Source: Halomonas sp. DQ26W (GTDB taxonomy: Bacteria > Pseudomonadota > Gammaproteobacteria > Pseudomonadales > Halomonadaceae). From it: 64,000 bases of DNA. Numbering within the stretch: position 1 is the first letter of the stretch; each line of letters begins with the position of its first letter. Positions 56,782-64,000 of this stretch are shown piece by piece. The notes under the pieces are model-generated. The model saw only the letters and a list, made by a program, of their open reading frames with translations. It did no database searches and was not told the DNA's origin. The position numbers and the translations under genes were made by a program. The stretch lies in the NCBI RefSeq assembly GCF_003339685.1, contig NZ_QPKI01000012.1:1-64000 (forward strand). Reading direction: 5' to 3'.

Positions 56782-57717
56782 ATGATCACGGCTTATATCA
56801 CGCACCCCGATTGTCATCTTCACCATATGGGGCCGGAGCACCCCGAGTGCCCCCTGCGACTCGAAGCCATTCGCGCACGCCTAGCCCTGTCAGGCCTGCT
56901 TCAACAGACCATGCAGTCAGACGCCCGTGAAGCCACCGAGGACGAACTGGCTCGGGTTCATCCGCTTCGCCACCTTCGGGCACTCGACAAGTGTGTGCCC
57001 GAAGCCGGTATTGTCACGCTGGACAGTGACACCATGATGAACCCCGACAGCCTGCAGGCCGCGCGCATGGCTGCCGGCGCGGTCATCCGCGGCGTGGAGC
57101 AGGTCTATCGTGGCCAGGCCGACAACGTCTTCTGTGCCGTGCGACCCCCGGGACATCACGCCGAGGCCACCGACGCAATGGGCTTCTGCTTCTACAACAA
57201 CGTCGCCGTAGGAGCTGCCCATGCCCGGGCCAAGTACGGTGCCCGGCGCATCGCCATCCTCGACTTTGACGTTCATCAGTGCAACGGCACCATCGACATC
57301 TTCAAGGACGACCCCGACACCCTGATCTGCACCAGTTACCAGTACCCGTTCTACCCGTGGCGCTACCTGCGCAGCGAGTGGCAGAACGTGGTCAATACCC
57401 CCCTGGATGCCGGTACCGATAGCACCTCCTTCCGCCGACAGATCGAACACGACTGGCTCCCTGCACTGCACAACTTCAAGCCGGAGCTGGTGCTGGTATC
57501 CGCCGGTTTCGACGCCCACCGCGAGGACCCAATGGCAGAGCTCTGCCTGGAAGACGAGGACTACCACTGGGTGACCCATATGGCCATGGAAATTGCCGCA
57601 CTCTATGCCGACAACCGCCTTGTGTCGGTCCTGGAAGGGGGTTACGACCCGGCCTCGCTCGGGCGCAGCGCCGAGGCGCACGTGAAGGCACTGCTGGGGC
57701 TTCCCTTCGGCGACTGA
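56782..57717 (+). CDS. histone deacetylase-family protein (AcuC/Hdac-like)
   Basis: 311 aa arginase/deacetylase-fold enzyme. Catalytic His pair in VRPPGHHAEATDAMGF (125-126), zinc ligands Asp163 and His165 in LDFDVHQCNGT and Asp244 in SAGFDAHRED. The usual DVHHGNGT reads DVHQCNGT: Gln166 and Cys167 are unusual. Candidates are lysine deacetylation (AcuC-type) or acetylpolyamine hydrolysis. ATG at 56782 has GGAG 7 nt upstream; an ATG at 56761 is possible. The divergent Pat gene suggests reversal of protein acetylation. Confidence 0.88.
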   Translation: MITAYITHPDCHLHHMGPEHPECPLRLEAIRARLALSGLLQQTMQSDAREATEDELARVHPLRHLRALDKCVPEAGIVTLDSDTMMNPDSLQAARMAAGAVIRGVEQVYRGQADNVFCAVRPPGHHAEATDAMGFCFYNNVAVGAAHARAKYGARRIAILDFDVHQCNGTIDIFKDDPDTLICTSYQYPFYPWRYLRSEWQNVVNTPLDAGTDSTSFRRQIEHDWLPALHNFKPELVLVSAGFDAHREDPMAELCLEDEDYHWVTHMAMEIAALYADNRLVSVLEGGYDPASLGRSAEAHVKALLGLPFGD

Positions 57718-57842
57718 GGGGCGTTCAGTCCGGCAAGGAAGCGTATTGTCGCAATCCGATGCGCGGATGTCGTCATGGCAACGCGCTTCGCGCCATTTGT
57801 GGTACGCTTCAGGGAAATTTGTTTCCTATAGTGAACCTGCCA

Positions 57843-58475
57843 ATGCCCGCCCCCACCGATCAGCAGACCGCGCTGCGCATCGCATCCGGCCGCAAGCCCT
57901 TCGTGGAACCGCTGCGACTCGGCGAACGTCTCAAGGAGCTTCGCCTGGCCAACCAGTGGACGCTGGAGGATGTCAGCCAGCGCACCGGGCTGGCCCGTTC
58001 GACCCTGTCCAAGATCGAAAACAATCAGATATCACCGACCTTCACCGCCGTACAGAAGCTGATCAACGGCCTAGGCATCGATCTGCCACAGCTGCTCACC
58101 CCGCCTCGCGCCCAGCCTCGCACCATGGGGCGTCGTGACCTGACACGTCAGGGTAAAGGCGAGCACCATCCCACACCTACCTACGAGCATGAACTGCTCA
58201 GCTGCGAGATGGCCCAGAAACGCATGATCCCATTCAAGACCATCGTCCGGGCACGCAGCTTCGACGAGTTCAGCGAGTGGGTCCGTCATGACGGTGAAGA
58301 ATTCCTGATGGTGCTGGAAGGCAATATCTGTCTCTACACCGAGTTCTACGAACCGCTGCAGCTCTCCCAGGGCGACAGCATCTACTTCGATAGCGATATG
58401 GGGCATGCGCTGGTGTCACTTAGCGAGGCGGATGCCGCGGTGTTGTCGGTCTGTACCCCCGGAGATGCCACCTGA
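57843..58475 (+). CDS. XRE-cupin transcriptional regulator
   Basis: 210 aa. Helix-turn-helix XRE domain (about 25-85; RLGERLKELRLANQWTLEDV and GLARSTLSKIENNQISPTF) followed by a cupin domain (about 120-208; EEFLMVLEGNICLYTEFYE and LSQGDSIYFDSDMGHALVSL). Such proteins sense small ligands and often regulate amino acid, polyamine or stress genes. Target not predictable. Start ATG 57843 with no obvious site; a GTG 57831 is alternative. It ends 2 bp before fdhD (convergent). Confidence 0.85.
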   Translation: MPAPTDQQTALRIASGRKPFVEPLRLGERLKELRLANQWTLEDVSQRTGLARSTLSKIENNQISPTFTAVQKLINGLGIDLPQLLTPPRAQPRTMGRRDLTRQGKGEHHPTPTYEHELLSCEMAQKRMIPFKTIVRARSFDEFSEWVRHDGEEFLMVLEGNICLYTEFYEPLQLSQGDSIYFDSDMGHALVSLSEADAAVLSVCTPGDAT

Positions 58476-58477
58476 GC

Positions 58478-59323
58478 TCAGCTGCGCTGGCGGTCGCCCG
58501 GGCGCCTCGTGGGCATGGCATCAAGTTCGAGTCTAGACCCGGCATTGATCGCCTGGAAGTGGCGCCCTTTGGCGCGGGCGATCAGCATCACGCCGAAGCG
58601 CTCGGCCAGTTCCAGCCCCTTCTGGGTGACGCCGGAGCGTGATACCAGAACACTGATCCCCATCTGGGCGACCTTGAGCACCATCTCTGAGGTCAGTCTT
58701 CCAGTGGTATAGAAAATATCGCCGCCCAAGGTTTCGCTGGTTTCCAGCCATTGGCGCCCGGCCAGCGTATCCACCGCGTTATGCCGTCCGACGTCCTCGA
58801 CGAAGTCCAGCACGTCGGCCTGCCGGCAGAGTGCACAGCCATGGACCGCCCCCGCGCTGCGATAGGTCTCGTTGTAGTCGCCCAACCGTTCGAGCAGCGT
58901 ATAGAGTACCGATTGCGACAATTGCGTATCGGGCAACTTCTTAAGCGAGGTCGAATCCAGCAGCCGGCCGAACACCGTGCCCTGGCCACAGCCGGTGGTC
59001 ACGGTGCGCTGCCCCAGCCGGGCCTCCATGTCGTCCGGCAACCGCCGGGTCACCACGGCGGCTGCCTCCACCTCCCAATCGACCTGTACCACCTCGAGAT
59101 CCTCGGCGCTCTGGAGTAGCCCCTGGTTGCGCAGATACCCCACCACCAACGCCTCCGGGTCGGCACCCAGCGTCATCAGGGTGACGATTTCACGCTTGTT
59201 GAGATAAAGGGTCAGGGAGCGCTCGGCCGCAATGGCTTGCCGTTTGTACTCGCCGAACTCATTGAGCACATCGACTTCCAACGTAGTGGGCAGGCGTGCC
59301 TGGCTAAGATTGGTGAGGGTCAT
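58478..59323 (-). CDS. fdhD: formate dehydrogenase accessory sulfurtransferase FdhD
   Basis: 281 aa. Transfers sulfur from IscS to the Mo-bis-PGD cofactor of formate dehydrogenases. Family blocks: LTLYLNKREIVTLMTLGADPE, EDVGRHNAVDTLAG. The usual CGxCG loop reads TTGCGQGTVFG (Cys112, second Cys replaced by Gly115), while a CxxC appears at 163-166 (HGCALCRQAD), where E. coli has a HAAA-like sequence. Divergent from DUF1244-moaB; no formate dehydrogenase is in the window. Confidence 0.92.
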   Translation of the reverse strand: MTLTNLSQARLPTTLEVDVLNEFGEYKRQAIAAERSLTLYLNKREIVTLMTLGADPEALVVGYLRNQGLLQSAEDLEVVQVDWEVEAAAVVTRRLPDDMEARLGQRTVTTGCGQGTVFGRLLDSTSLKKLPDTQLSQSVLYTLLERLGDYNETYRSAGAVHGCALCRQADVLDFVEDVGRHNAVDTLAGRQWLETSETLGGDIFYTTGRLTSEMVLKVAQMGISVLVSRSGVTQKGLELAERFGVMLIARAKGRHFQAINAGSRLELDAMPTRRPGDRQRS

Positions 59324-59515
59324 CTCTTTTCAACCTTGTTCCACTTCTCTGTGTATTACGCGGGAAATGGCATGATCGCATCCCTGGCAGGGACTGTCTG
59401 TAGCAGCGAACCGATACCCGGGCAGTCATGTCAGTCCGCCCATGCCGCCCACTTTTGTTATCCTTGACTGCATTCATGATCACTCCAGCTCAGTCCGCTT
59501 GCAGGGAGATACACC

Positions 59516-59839
59516 ATGCAGCACCTCGATGAGGCCACTCGTACCGAACTTGAAGCCACTGCCTTTCGACGCTTGCTCAAGCACCTCGTCGAGCACAAGG
59601 AAGTGCAGAACATCGACCTGATGATTCTGGCCGATTTCTGCCGCAACTGCCTCTCCAAGTGGCTGGTGTCGGCGGCCGAGGAGCGGGGCGCCGAACTCGA
59701 CTACGAAACGGCCCGGAAGTATGTCTACGGTATGCCTTACGATGAATGGAAAGCCAACTACCAGCAGAAGGCTTCGCCGGGACAGATGGCAACGTTCGAG
59801 GCCCAACAAACCCGTAAACGGGAGCAACAAGGTTCATGA
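59516..59839 (+). CDS. DUF1244 domain-containing protein
   Basis: 107 aa. NIDLMILADFCRNCLSKWLV and ARKYVYGMPYDEWKANYQ are the DUF1244 hallmark; the C-terminus is charged. Function unknown. GGGAG precedes ATG, and the stop overlaps moaB by 4 nt (ATGA), hinting at an unassigned link with molybdenum cofactor genes. The 192 bp upstream, divergent from fdhD, shows nothing else clear. Confidence 0.85.
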   Translation: MQHLDEATRTELEATAFRRLLKHLVEHKEVQNIDLMILADFCRNCLSKWLVSAAEERGAELDYETARKYVYGMPYDEWKANYQQKASPGQMATFEAQQTRKREQQGS

Positions 59840-60357
59840 GCGAATCAATGATACCTCTGACGATAGCGGTGCTGACCATTTCCGATACCCGGGACCTGAA
59901 TAGTGACCGAAGCGGAGCCCTGCTGGCCGAGCGCCTGAAACTTGCCGGACACCGTCTTGCCGATCGTCGGATCGTGATCGATGACATCTACCGTATCCGT
60001 GCCGTCGTCTCCGAGTGGATTGCCGACCCGGACATTCAGGTCATCCTGACCACCGGTGGCACCGGATTCACAGGGCGCGACTCGACGCCTGAAGCCGTAT
60101 CGGTGCTGCTGGACAAGCGCATTGAAGGGTTTGGCGAACAATTCCGCCAGCTTTCCTCCCTGGAAATCGGTAGCTCCACGATCCAGAGTCGCTGCCTGGG
60201 TGGTCTGGCCAATGCCACTGTGGTCTTCTGCCTGCCCGGCTCCAGCGGCGCTTGTCGCACCGCGTGGGATGGCCTGCTGGCAGAGCAGCTCGACAGCCGA
60301 CACAAGCCTTGCAACTTCGCGAACCTGGTCATACCCGGCCGAGGCCAGCATGGCTGA
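59836..60357 (+). CDS. moaB: molybdopterin biosynthesis adenylyltransferase-like MoaB
   Basis: 173 aa of the MoaB/MogA family (molybdopterin binding fold). [19 protein letters not shown] is the family signature; [10 protein letters not shown]-like [21 protein letters not shown] opens it, and [21 protein letters not shown] closes it. It probably adenylates molybdopterin. Context with fdhD favours a role in formate dehydrogenase maturation. Translationally coupled to DUF1244. Confidence 0.93.
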   Translation: MSESMIPLTIAVLTISDTRDLNSDRSGALLAERLKLAGHRLADRRIVIDDIYRIRAVVSEWIADPDIQVILTTGGTGFTGRDSTPEAVSVLLDKRIEGFGEQFRQLSSLEIGSSTIQSRCLGGLANATVVFCLPGSSGACRTAWDGLLAEQLDSRHKPCNFANLVIPGRGQHG

Positions 60358-60481
60358 GCTGCAGCCCGCTGCTCGACGATGTCTTTCCACTACCGCAAGA
60401 GGGAGTGAGCTGAGCACATGCCGCGGGGCGGCTGCCAGGTCAAAGCGGCCGGGTGGCTCAGGGGCGATTGAACGACCGCCT

Positions 60482-61054
60482 CTAGCAGGTATCGGCTATC
60501 TCGAGCTCGGCGTTCACGGCGGGCCAGAGGTGCTGAAAGTCCTTCTCCAGGGCGGCATAATCCGCCGCCAGCCACGGCACCAGCTCCGCCAAACGGTTCG
60601 GCCCCGATAGCCGCTGGCCGATACCGCGCACCGCCCGGCAGGTAAATTCGAAGTCGGCATAGCGATGCAGCCAGTCCTGCTCCACCAGCACCGGCATCAT
60701 TAGCGCCAGGCGCGCGGGGGCAGGACGCTGCTGCAGCAAGCGATAACAGCGCAGTACCAGCCGGGACTCGATCACGTCGAGTTGCAGTTGGCGCGCTACA
60801 AAGTGATCCCAGATCAGGTCGAGTGCGATACCTGTATAGCGTCGAAGCGTCTGCGGCGCCCGGCCCCGTGCCAAATGAATGACAGGGTGGCCATCGACGA
60901 AAGCATCGACCCGGCGATGGTGCCGGATGCCGCTGGCGACCTCGTGGTGCCACACCGCCAGGTCGCTGCCCTTGACCCCATCGGCAATCAGGTTGCCGTA
61001 GAGAAATTCGTCACTGCCACCCCGAGCCAGCCAGGCATGGGCCAGAAAGTTCAT
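60482..61054 (-). CDS. acpH: acyl carrier protein phosphodiesterase
   Basis: 190 aa AcpH family (DUF479), HD-fold-like. MNFLAHAWLARGGSDEFLYG and HRRVDAFVDGHPVIHLARGR carry the conserved Asp/His metal ligands. Removes 4'-phosphopantetheine from acyl carrier protein. AAGGAGG precedes ATG. Follows tusE by 30 bp on the same strand, in a transcription unit with the tus genes. Confidence 0.93.
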   Translation of the reverse strand: MNFLAHAWLARGGSDEFLYGNLIADGVKGSDLAVWHHEVASGIRHHRRVDAFVDGHPVIHLARGRAPQTLRRYTGIALDLIWDHFVARQLQLDVIESRLVLRCYRLLQQRPAPARLALMMPVLVEQDWLHRYADFEFTCRAVRGIGQRLSGPNRLAELVPWLAADYAALEKDFQHLWPAVNAELEIADTC

Positions 61055-61084
61055 GCAGCCTCCTTCATCGAGCGCAGCCTTTCA

Positions 61085-61438
61085 TTAGAGGCAATTCGCA
61101 GGCTTCGGTAGTCCTGCCAGTCGTGCTGCCACCTTGGCAGGGCTTTCCGGGAAGAGGCGCATAAGATGAAGCGAACGCCCCTTCTCGCTGCCCAGCGACT
61201 GCCCTACGGCCTTGACCAGGGGGCGCATGGCCGGCGAGGCCTCGTAGCGGGCATAGAAGTCGCGCAATACCATGAGGACCTCCCAGTGCTCGTCGGTCAG
61301 CTCACGCCCCTCCTCTACTGCCATGGCGCTGGCAACGGCCGGTGTCCAGTCATCGAGCTCGACCAGATAGCCCTCCGGATCGAGGGCAATGCGATGCCCG
61401 CCCACCCACAGATAGCGATCGACTCCCGTAGAGGGCAT
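61085..61438 (-). CDS. tusE: sulfurtransferase TusE (DsrC family)
   Basis: 117 aa. LTDEHWEVLMVLRDFYARYE and the C-terminal LPKPANCL with the penultimate Cys are diagnostic for TusE, which passes sulfur from TusBCD to MnmA for 2-thiouridine in tRNA. The ATG at 61438 overlaps the tusB stop. The second Cys of dissimilatory DsrC is absent. Confidence 0.94.
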   Translation of the reverse strand: MPSTGVDRYLWVGGHRIALDPEGYLVELDDWTPAVASAMAVEEGRELTDEHWEVLMVLRDFYARYEASPAMRPLVKAVGQSLGSEKGRSLHLMRLFPESPAKVAARLAGLPKPANCL

Positions 61439-61728
61439 CAGAACCAACTCACTGTCTTGTCGGCTTCTTCGGTAAGTGCCACGAAGCCATCGACATCCAC
61501 TACCTGTACACTGGCATCGCAGTGGCCATCCAGCCCATGGGCAACCAGGTCCTCACGCAAGGCAAACAGCCGGCCGCTGATGACTTCAAAATGACGTGCC
61601 TGAGACACAAGCGCACCCTGGACGCCATCCTCGACCAGGAGCAGCCGATCTTCCGGCCCCATACTGGCCAGTGCCTCACGGTAGACCAGACTCGAGCTGG
61701 GGGAGCGATTGAGAATGTGCAGGATCAT
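61438..61728 (-). CDS. tusB: sulfurtransferase TusB
   Basis: 96 aa DsrH/TusB family. MILHILNRSPSSSLVYREAL and the C-terminal KTVSWF are typical. Non-catalytic subunit of the TusB-C-D heterohexamer. GAGGTCG site upstream. Order tusD-C-B-E on the minus strand. Confidence 0.92.
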   Translation of the reverse strand: MILHILNRSPSSSLVYREALASMGPEDRLLLVEDGVQGALVSQARHFEVISGRLFALREDLVAHGLDGHCDASVQVVDVDGFVALTEEADKTVSWF

Positions 61729-61765
61729 GATCGACCTCGCGATTATCGTCGTGTCACCGATGGCG

Positions 61766-62143
61766 TCAAAATGTCAGTACCAGCCGGTGCCCGGCTATCA
61801 GCGCCGCTATCGATGGCGGCTCGAGGGGGATTGCCGGCAGCTGGAGCGAATCGGTAGACAAGCCCAGGCGGGCGAGTGACGTCGCGTCCAGGAACAGCGA
61901 CTCGATATCGTACATGGCCAGCATGTCCAGCGTGGCGGAAGTGCCCTTCTGCCCCAGTGGCCCCTGTCCCTGCCCCTTCAGCAGGGCAAGCACCCCATCG
62001 CCCTGGAACAGCAGGCTGACCGCCTGGCCGAAGGCCGCCGCCACCAAGGCGGCATCGAGTCCTTCACGCAGCCAGCTGCTGCCGTGAGGCGGGTGTCGCA
62101 GGATGACCAGCACGTCTCCATCCGGGACGTTCGCTGCTTGCAT
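61766..62143 (-). CDS. tusC: sulfurtransferase TusC
   Basis: 125 aa DsrF/TusC family. LVILRHPPHGSSWLREGLDA and AAFGQAVSLLFQGDGVL are the family blocks. ATG at 62143 follows GAGGAGG; an in-frame upstream start would overlap tusD. Subunit of the TusBCD complex. Confidence 0.9.
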   Translation of the reverse strand: MQAANVPDGDVLVILRHPPHGSSWLREGLDAALVAAAFGQAVSLLFQGDGVLALLKGQGQGPLGQKGTSATLDMLAMYDIESLFLDATSLARLGLSTDSLQLPAIPLEPPSIAALIAGHRLVLTF

Positions 62144-62153
62144 CGATTCCTCC

Positions 62154-62546
62154 TCAGGGGGCAAAGGTTACCAGGCGGTCGACGCCCAATCCCAGGTCGA
62201 TCAGTTGGCCCAGACCCGTCAGTTCGAAAGGGGGCTCGACGCTATGGCCCGACTTGCCGTGACGGGTGGCTTCGCGCTCATCGAGCAACCCCCGCCGCAG
62301 GGCAGCGGCGATGCAGACTTGAAGCTGAGTACCGTGCTCCTCGTTCAGACTCACCCAGGCATCCACCAGATGGGGCTCATCCTGAGGCGGCGCCGCAAGC
62401 CTTGCGGCGTTATAGACACCATCATGATAGAAGAATACGCACTCCAGGCGATGCCCGCGAGCCAGTAGGGCCCCGGCAAAGCGCAATGCGGAATGTGACG
62501 CCTGGCTGCTGTAGGGTGCGCCCTGAACGAGTAATGCGTAGCGCAT
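62154..62546 (-). CDS. tusD: sulfurtransferase TusD
   Basis: 130 aa DsrE/TusD family. MRYALLVQGAPYSSQASHSA and the sulfur-accepting Cys in LQVCIAAALRRGLLDERE are clear. Takes sulfur from TusA and hands it to TusE. GGAGCC precedes ATG. First gene of the tus unit. Confidence 0.93.
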   Translation of the reverse strand: MRYALLVQGAPYSSQASHSALRFAGALLARGHRLECVFFYHDGVYNAARLAAPPQDEPHLVDAWVSLNEEHGTQLQVCIAAALRRGLLDEREATRHGKSGHSVEPPFELTGLGQLIDLGLGVDRLVTFAP

Positions 62547-62574
62547 TTTGGACGGCTCCTGCCCTATCTAACGA

Positions 62575-62600
62575 GCAGGCCCCGCCTGAGCGGGGCCTGC
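62575..62600 (-). terminator. hairpin after the YccA-like gene
   Basis: GCAGGCCCCGC (62575-62585) and GCGGGGCCTGC (62590-62600) form a perfect 11-bp stem with loop CTGA, 23 bp downstream of the YccA-like stop on the minus strand. No U-run follows, so it is a terminator-like hairpin by structure only. Confidence 0.7.
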
Positions 62601-62623
62601 GGATTACCCTGTCAAAGCTGAAG

Positions 62624-63292
62624 TCAGTCGTTGCTCATGATACCAAGCAGCATAAGCAGGCTGACGAAGAGGTTGTAGATCGAGACGTAGAGCGTGATGG
62701 TGGCGAGGATATAGTTGGTTTCCCCGGCACGGTGCACGATCTCGCTGGTCTGGTAGAGGATCGCCGCCGAGGCGAACAGCACGAAACCGGCCGATACCAT
62801 CAGCATCAGGGTCGGGATCTGGAAGATCAGACCCGCCACCATGGCCAGGATCAGTACGATTGCACCCGCCATCAGGAAATTGGCGAGGAAACTGAAATCC
62901 TTCTTGGTGATCAGCGCAACGGCCGACAGACCAATGAAGGTCAGACCCGTCATGGCCAGTGCATTCATGATCAGCGCGGCGCCATTGGGCAGTGCCAGGT
63001 AGGCGCTGAGGATCGGACCAAGTGTGAAGCCCATGAAGCCGGTGAAGGCGAAGGTGGCCAATAGGCCGGCGGCTGAGTTCGCCGTCTTGTGCACCAGAAA
63101 CATCAGGCCGTAGGCGCCGATGAAGAAAACCAGGATGTTCATCCGCTCGACGCCCATGGCCATGGCGGCTCCGGCAGTCACAGCGGAGAACAGCAGAGTC
63201 ATGGCCAGCAGGCCGTAGGTGTTGCGCAGCACCTTGTTGGTACTGACTACCTGTGACGAATGCTGTGCCACATGCGTTTCGTTATAGGCCAT
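62624..63292 (-). CDS. Bax inhibitor-1 / YccA family membrane protein
   Basis: 222 aa, seven membrane helices. NTYGLLAMTLLFSAVTAGAA, VALITKKDFSFLANFLMAG and the C-terminal LFVSLLMLLGIMSND are typical of the YccA group, which modulates FtsH in E. coli. ATG at 63292 has GGAG upstream. Lies between the tus genes and a Nudix hydrolase; BI-1/YccA upstream of tusDCB is common in gammaproteobacteria. Confidence 0.9.
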   Translation of the reverse strand: MAYNETHVAQHSSQVVSTNKVLRNTYGLLAMTLLFSAVTAGAAMAMGVERMNILVFFIGAYGLMFLVHKTANSAAGLLATFAFTGFMGFTLGPILSAYLALPNGAALIMNALAMTGLTFIGLSAVALITKKDFSFLANFLMAGAIVLILAMVAGLIFQIPTLMLMVSAGFVLFASAAILYQTSEIVHRAGETNYILATITLYVSIYNLFVSLLMLLGIMSND

Positions 63293-63413
63293 TGATCCAG
63301 AGCTCCCTGTAGTTGATCTGAGTGATCTTGGCAGTTGACAAAGAATGCCGTCGGTTGGTTCCCGACGCAACCCCTTAGTTCTGAAAGCCTCAACGCACCA
63401 TCATCGCAGAATT

Positions 63414-63848
63414 TTAGCCGACAAGCAGCTGATTCGCGATCTTTCGGGTACTGGTGCAGATCGTTGCATCATCGCTCACCTCACCTGCATCCAACCAGTG
63501 GATTTCACTGGCATCGTTGCCGGCCACTCCCGTTCCACCAAGCCAGCGGCATCGTACCACCACGATAACGTAATGGCTCAGCAGCCTGCCATCGGCGTCA
63601 TGCTGCCAATCTTCAACTGCGGTTAATACATGGAGCGGTTCGGCCTCAATAGCGGTTTCCTCCCACAATTCTCGAGTCGCGGCAGCCATCAGTGATTCAC
63701 CGGGTTTGATGCGGCCACCTGGCAGGGCAAGCATGCCGGCATTAGGTGAATACCTGCGCCGTACCAAAAGCACCCTTCCCACATGCAGCAACGCCGCGGA
63801 TACCGCCACGCGCGGCGTAATGACTGCTCTTCTCCGTGGCATCGTCAT
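63414..63848 (-). CDS. Nudix hydrolase
   Basis: 144 aa. Nudix box GGRIKPGESLMAAATRELWEET (about residues 45-66) keeps the Glu cluster (REL, EE), with Ala for the last Gly. The rest is a single Nudix domain with LLVRRRYSPNAGMLALP and HYVIVVVRC. Substrate (ADP-ribose, NADH or nucleotides) unknown. ATG at 63848 follows AGGAGG. Confidence 0.9.
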   Translation of the reverse strand: MTMPRRRAVITPRVAVSAALLHVGRVLLVRRRYSPNAGMLALPGGRIKPGESLMAAATRELWEETAIEAEPLHVLTAVEDWQHDADGRLLSHYVIVVVRCRWLGGTGVAGNDASEIHWLDAGEVSDDATICTSTRKIANQLLVG

Positions 63849-63881
63849 GCCCGCCTCCTGAAGTCGATTCAATGGAACCCC

Positions 63882-63909
63882 TTGACCTCATGAGGATAAC
63901 TGGTAATAT
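63882..63909 (+). promoter_or_regulatory. tRNA-Ser promoter
   Basis: TTGACC (63882-63887), 16 nt, TAATAT (63904-63909), then a GC-rich discriminator (CGCCCCCG) before the tRNA at 63925, as in stringently controlled stable-RNA promoters. Confidence 0.75.
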
Positions 63910-63924
63910 TCGCCCCCGTGAGCC

Positions 63925-64000
63925 GGAGGGATGGCAGAGCGGTTGAATGCACCGGTCTTGAAAACCGGCGTAGGGTCAAACCTACCCAGGGTTCGAATCC
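63925..64000 (+). tRNA. serT: tRNA-Ser (anticodon TGA), 3' end beyond window
   Basis: The sequence begins GGAGGGATGGCAGAGCGGTT, with the D-loop consensus, anticodon loop CTTGAAA (anticodon TGA), a long variable arm, and the T-loop GGTTCGAATCC at the window edge, so the last bases of the acceptor arm are missing. A long variable arm and a G-G start confirm a class II serine tRNA reading UCA and UCG. Confidence 0.95.

Overview
The window is about 62-65% GC by eye and reads as the chromosome of a halophilic gammaproteobacterium of the Halomonas group. The ectABC ectoine operon is very close to what I recall of Halomonas EctA/B/C. Gene orders (aspS-ruvCAB-ybgC-tolQRAB-pal-cpoB, tusDCBE, wrbA-DUF2069-pdxH, cysI-DUF934) are typical of Oceanospirillales/Pseudomonas relatives. 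No prophage, plasmid backbone, CRISPR array or complete insertion sequence is visible. About 60 protein genes and one tRNA gene (cut by the window end) are supported.

Layout. 1-531: array of about 170-bp tandem repeats with conserved hairpins, running in from the left edge. 558-3161: nadM-type bifunctional enzyme, YihY membrane protein, acylphosphatase. 3246-6097 (minus): hydroxyacid dehydrogenase, ribokinase-like kinase, nucleoside hydrolase (nucleoside/pentose salvage operon). 6280-11421: fmdB-type zinc ribbon, aspS, ruvC, a MITE-like element, ruvA, ruvB, ybgC. 11445-16474: Tol-Pal system tolQRAB-pal-cpoB. 16501-18764: SDR oxidoreductase facing mupP/gph-ubiG. 18926-21129: galU and a UDP-glucose-dehydrogenase homologue that has lost its catalytic cysteine. 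21204-28381: coiled-coil membrane protein, tamA, tamB. 28449-32945: msrA, YheT hydrolase, pepQ, glutathione reductase. 33202-35646: ectABC. 35988-39383: lipoprotein aspartic protease, inactive transglutaminase/7TM protein and ATP-grasp ligase (predicted peptide-ligation system). 39417-43180: zur, hisI, yidD, sufE-type gene, KfrA-like protein, nfuA. 43418-48441: metH and a MATE exporter. 48580-50758: cysI and DUF934. 50819-53841: a frameshifted small gene, a GGCT-like membrane protein, arsC-like, wrbA, DUF2069, pdxH. 53924-57717: a Pat-type protein acetyltransferase divergent from an HDAC-family deacetylase with a CRP-like palindrome between them. 57843-60357: XRE-cupin regulator, fdhD, DUF1244, moaB. 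60482-63848 (minus): acpH, tusE/B/C/D, YccA, Nudix hydrolase. 63925-64000: start of tRNA-Ser(UGA).

Common threads are envelope integrity (Tol-Pal, TamAB, mupP, galU), osmoadaptation and redox stress (ectABC, gor, msrA, the ATP-grasp cluster) and sulfur/Fe-S/thiol chemistry (cysI, tus, nfuA, sufE, metH). The best candidates for under-described biology are the structured tandem repeat array, the protease/7TM/ATP-grasp cluster directly behind ectABC, the divergent acetyltransferase/deacetylase pair, the galU-linked dehydrogenase pseudoenzyme, and the TamB with a three-fold repeated N-terminal module.
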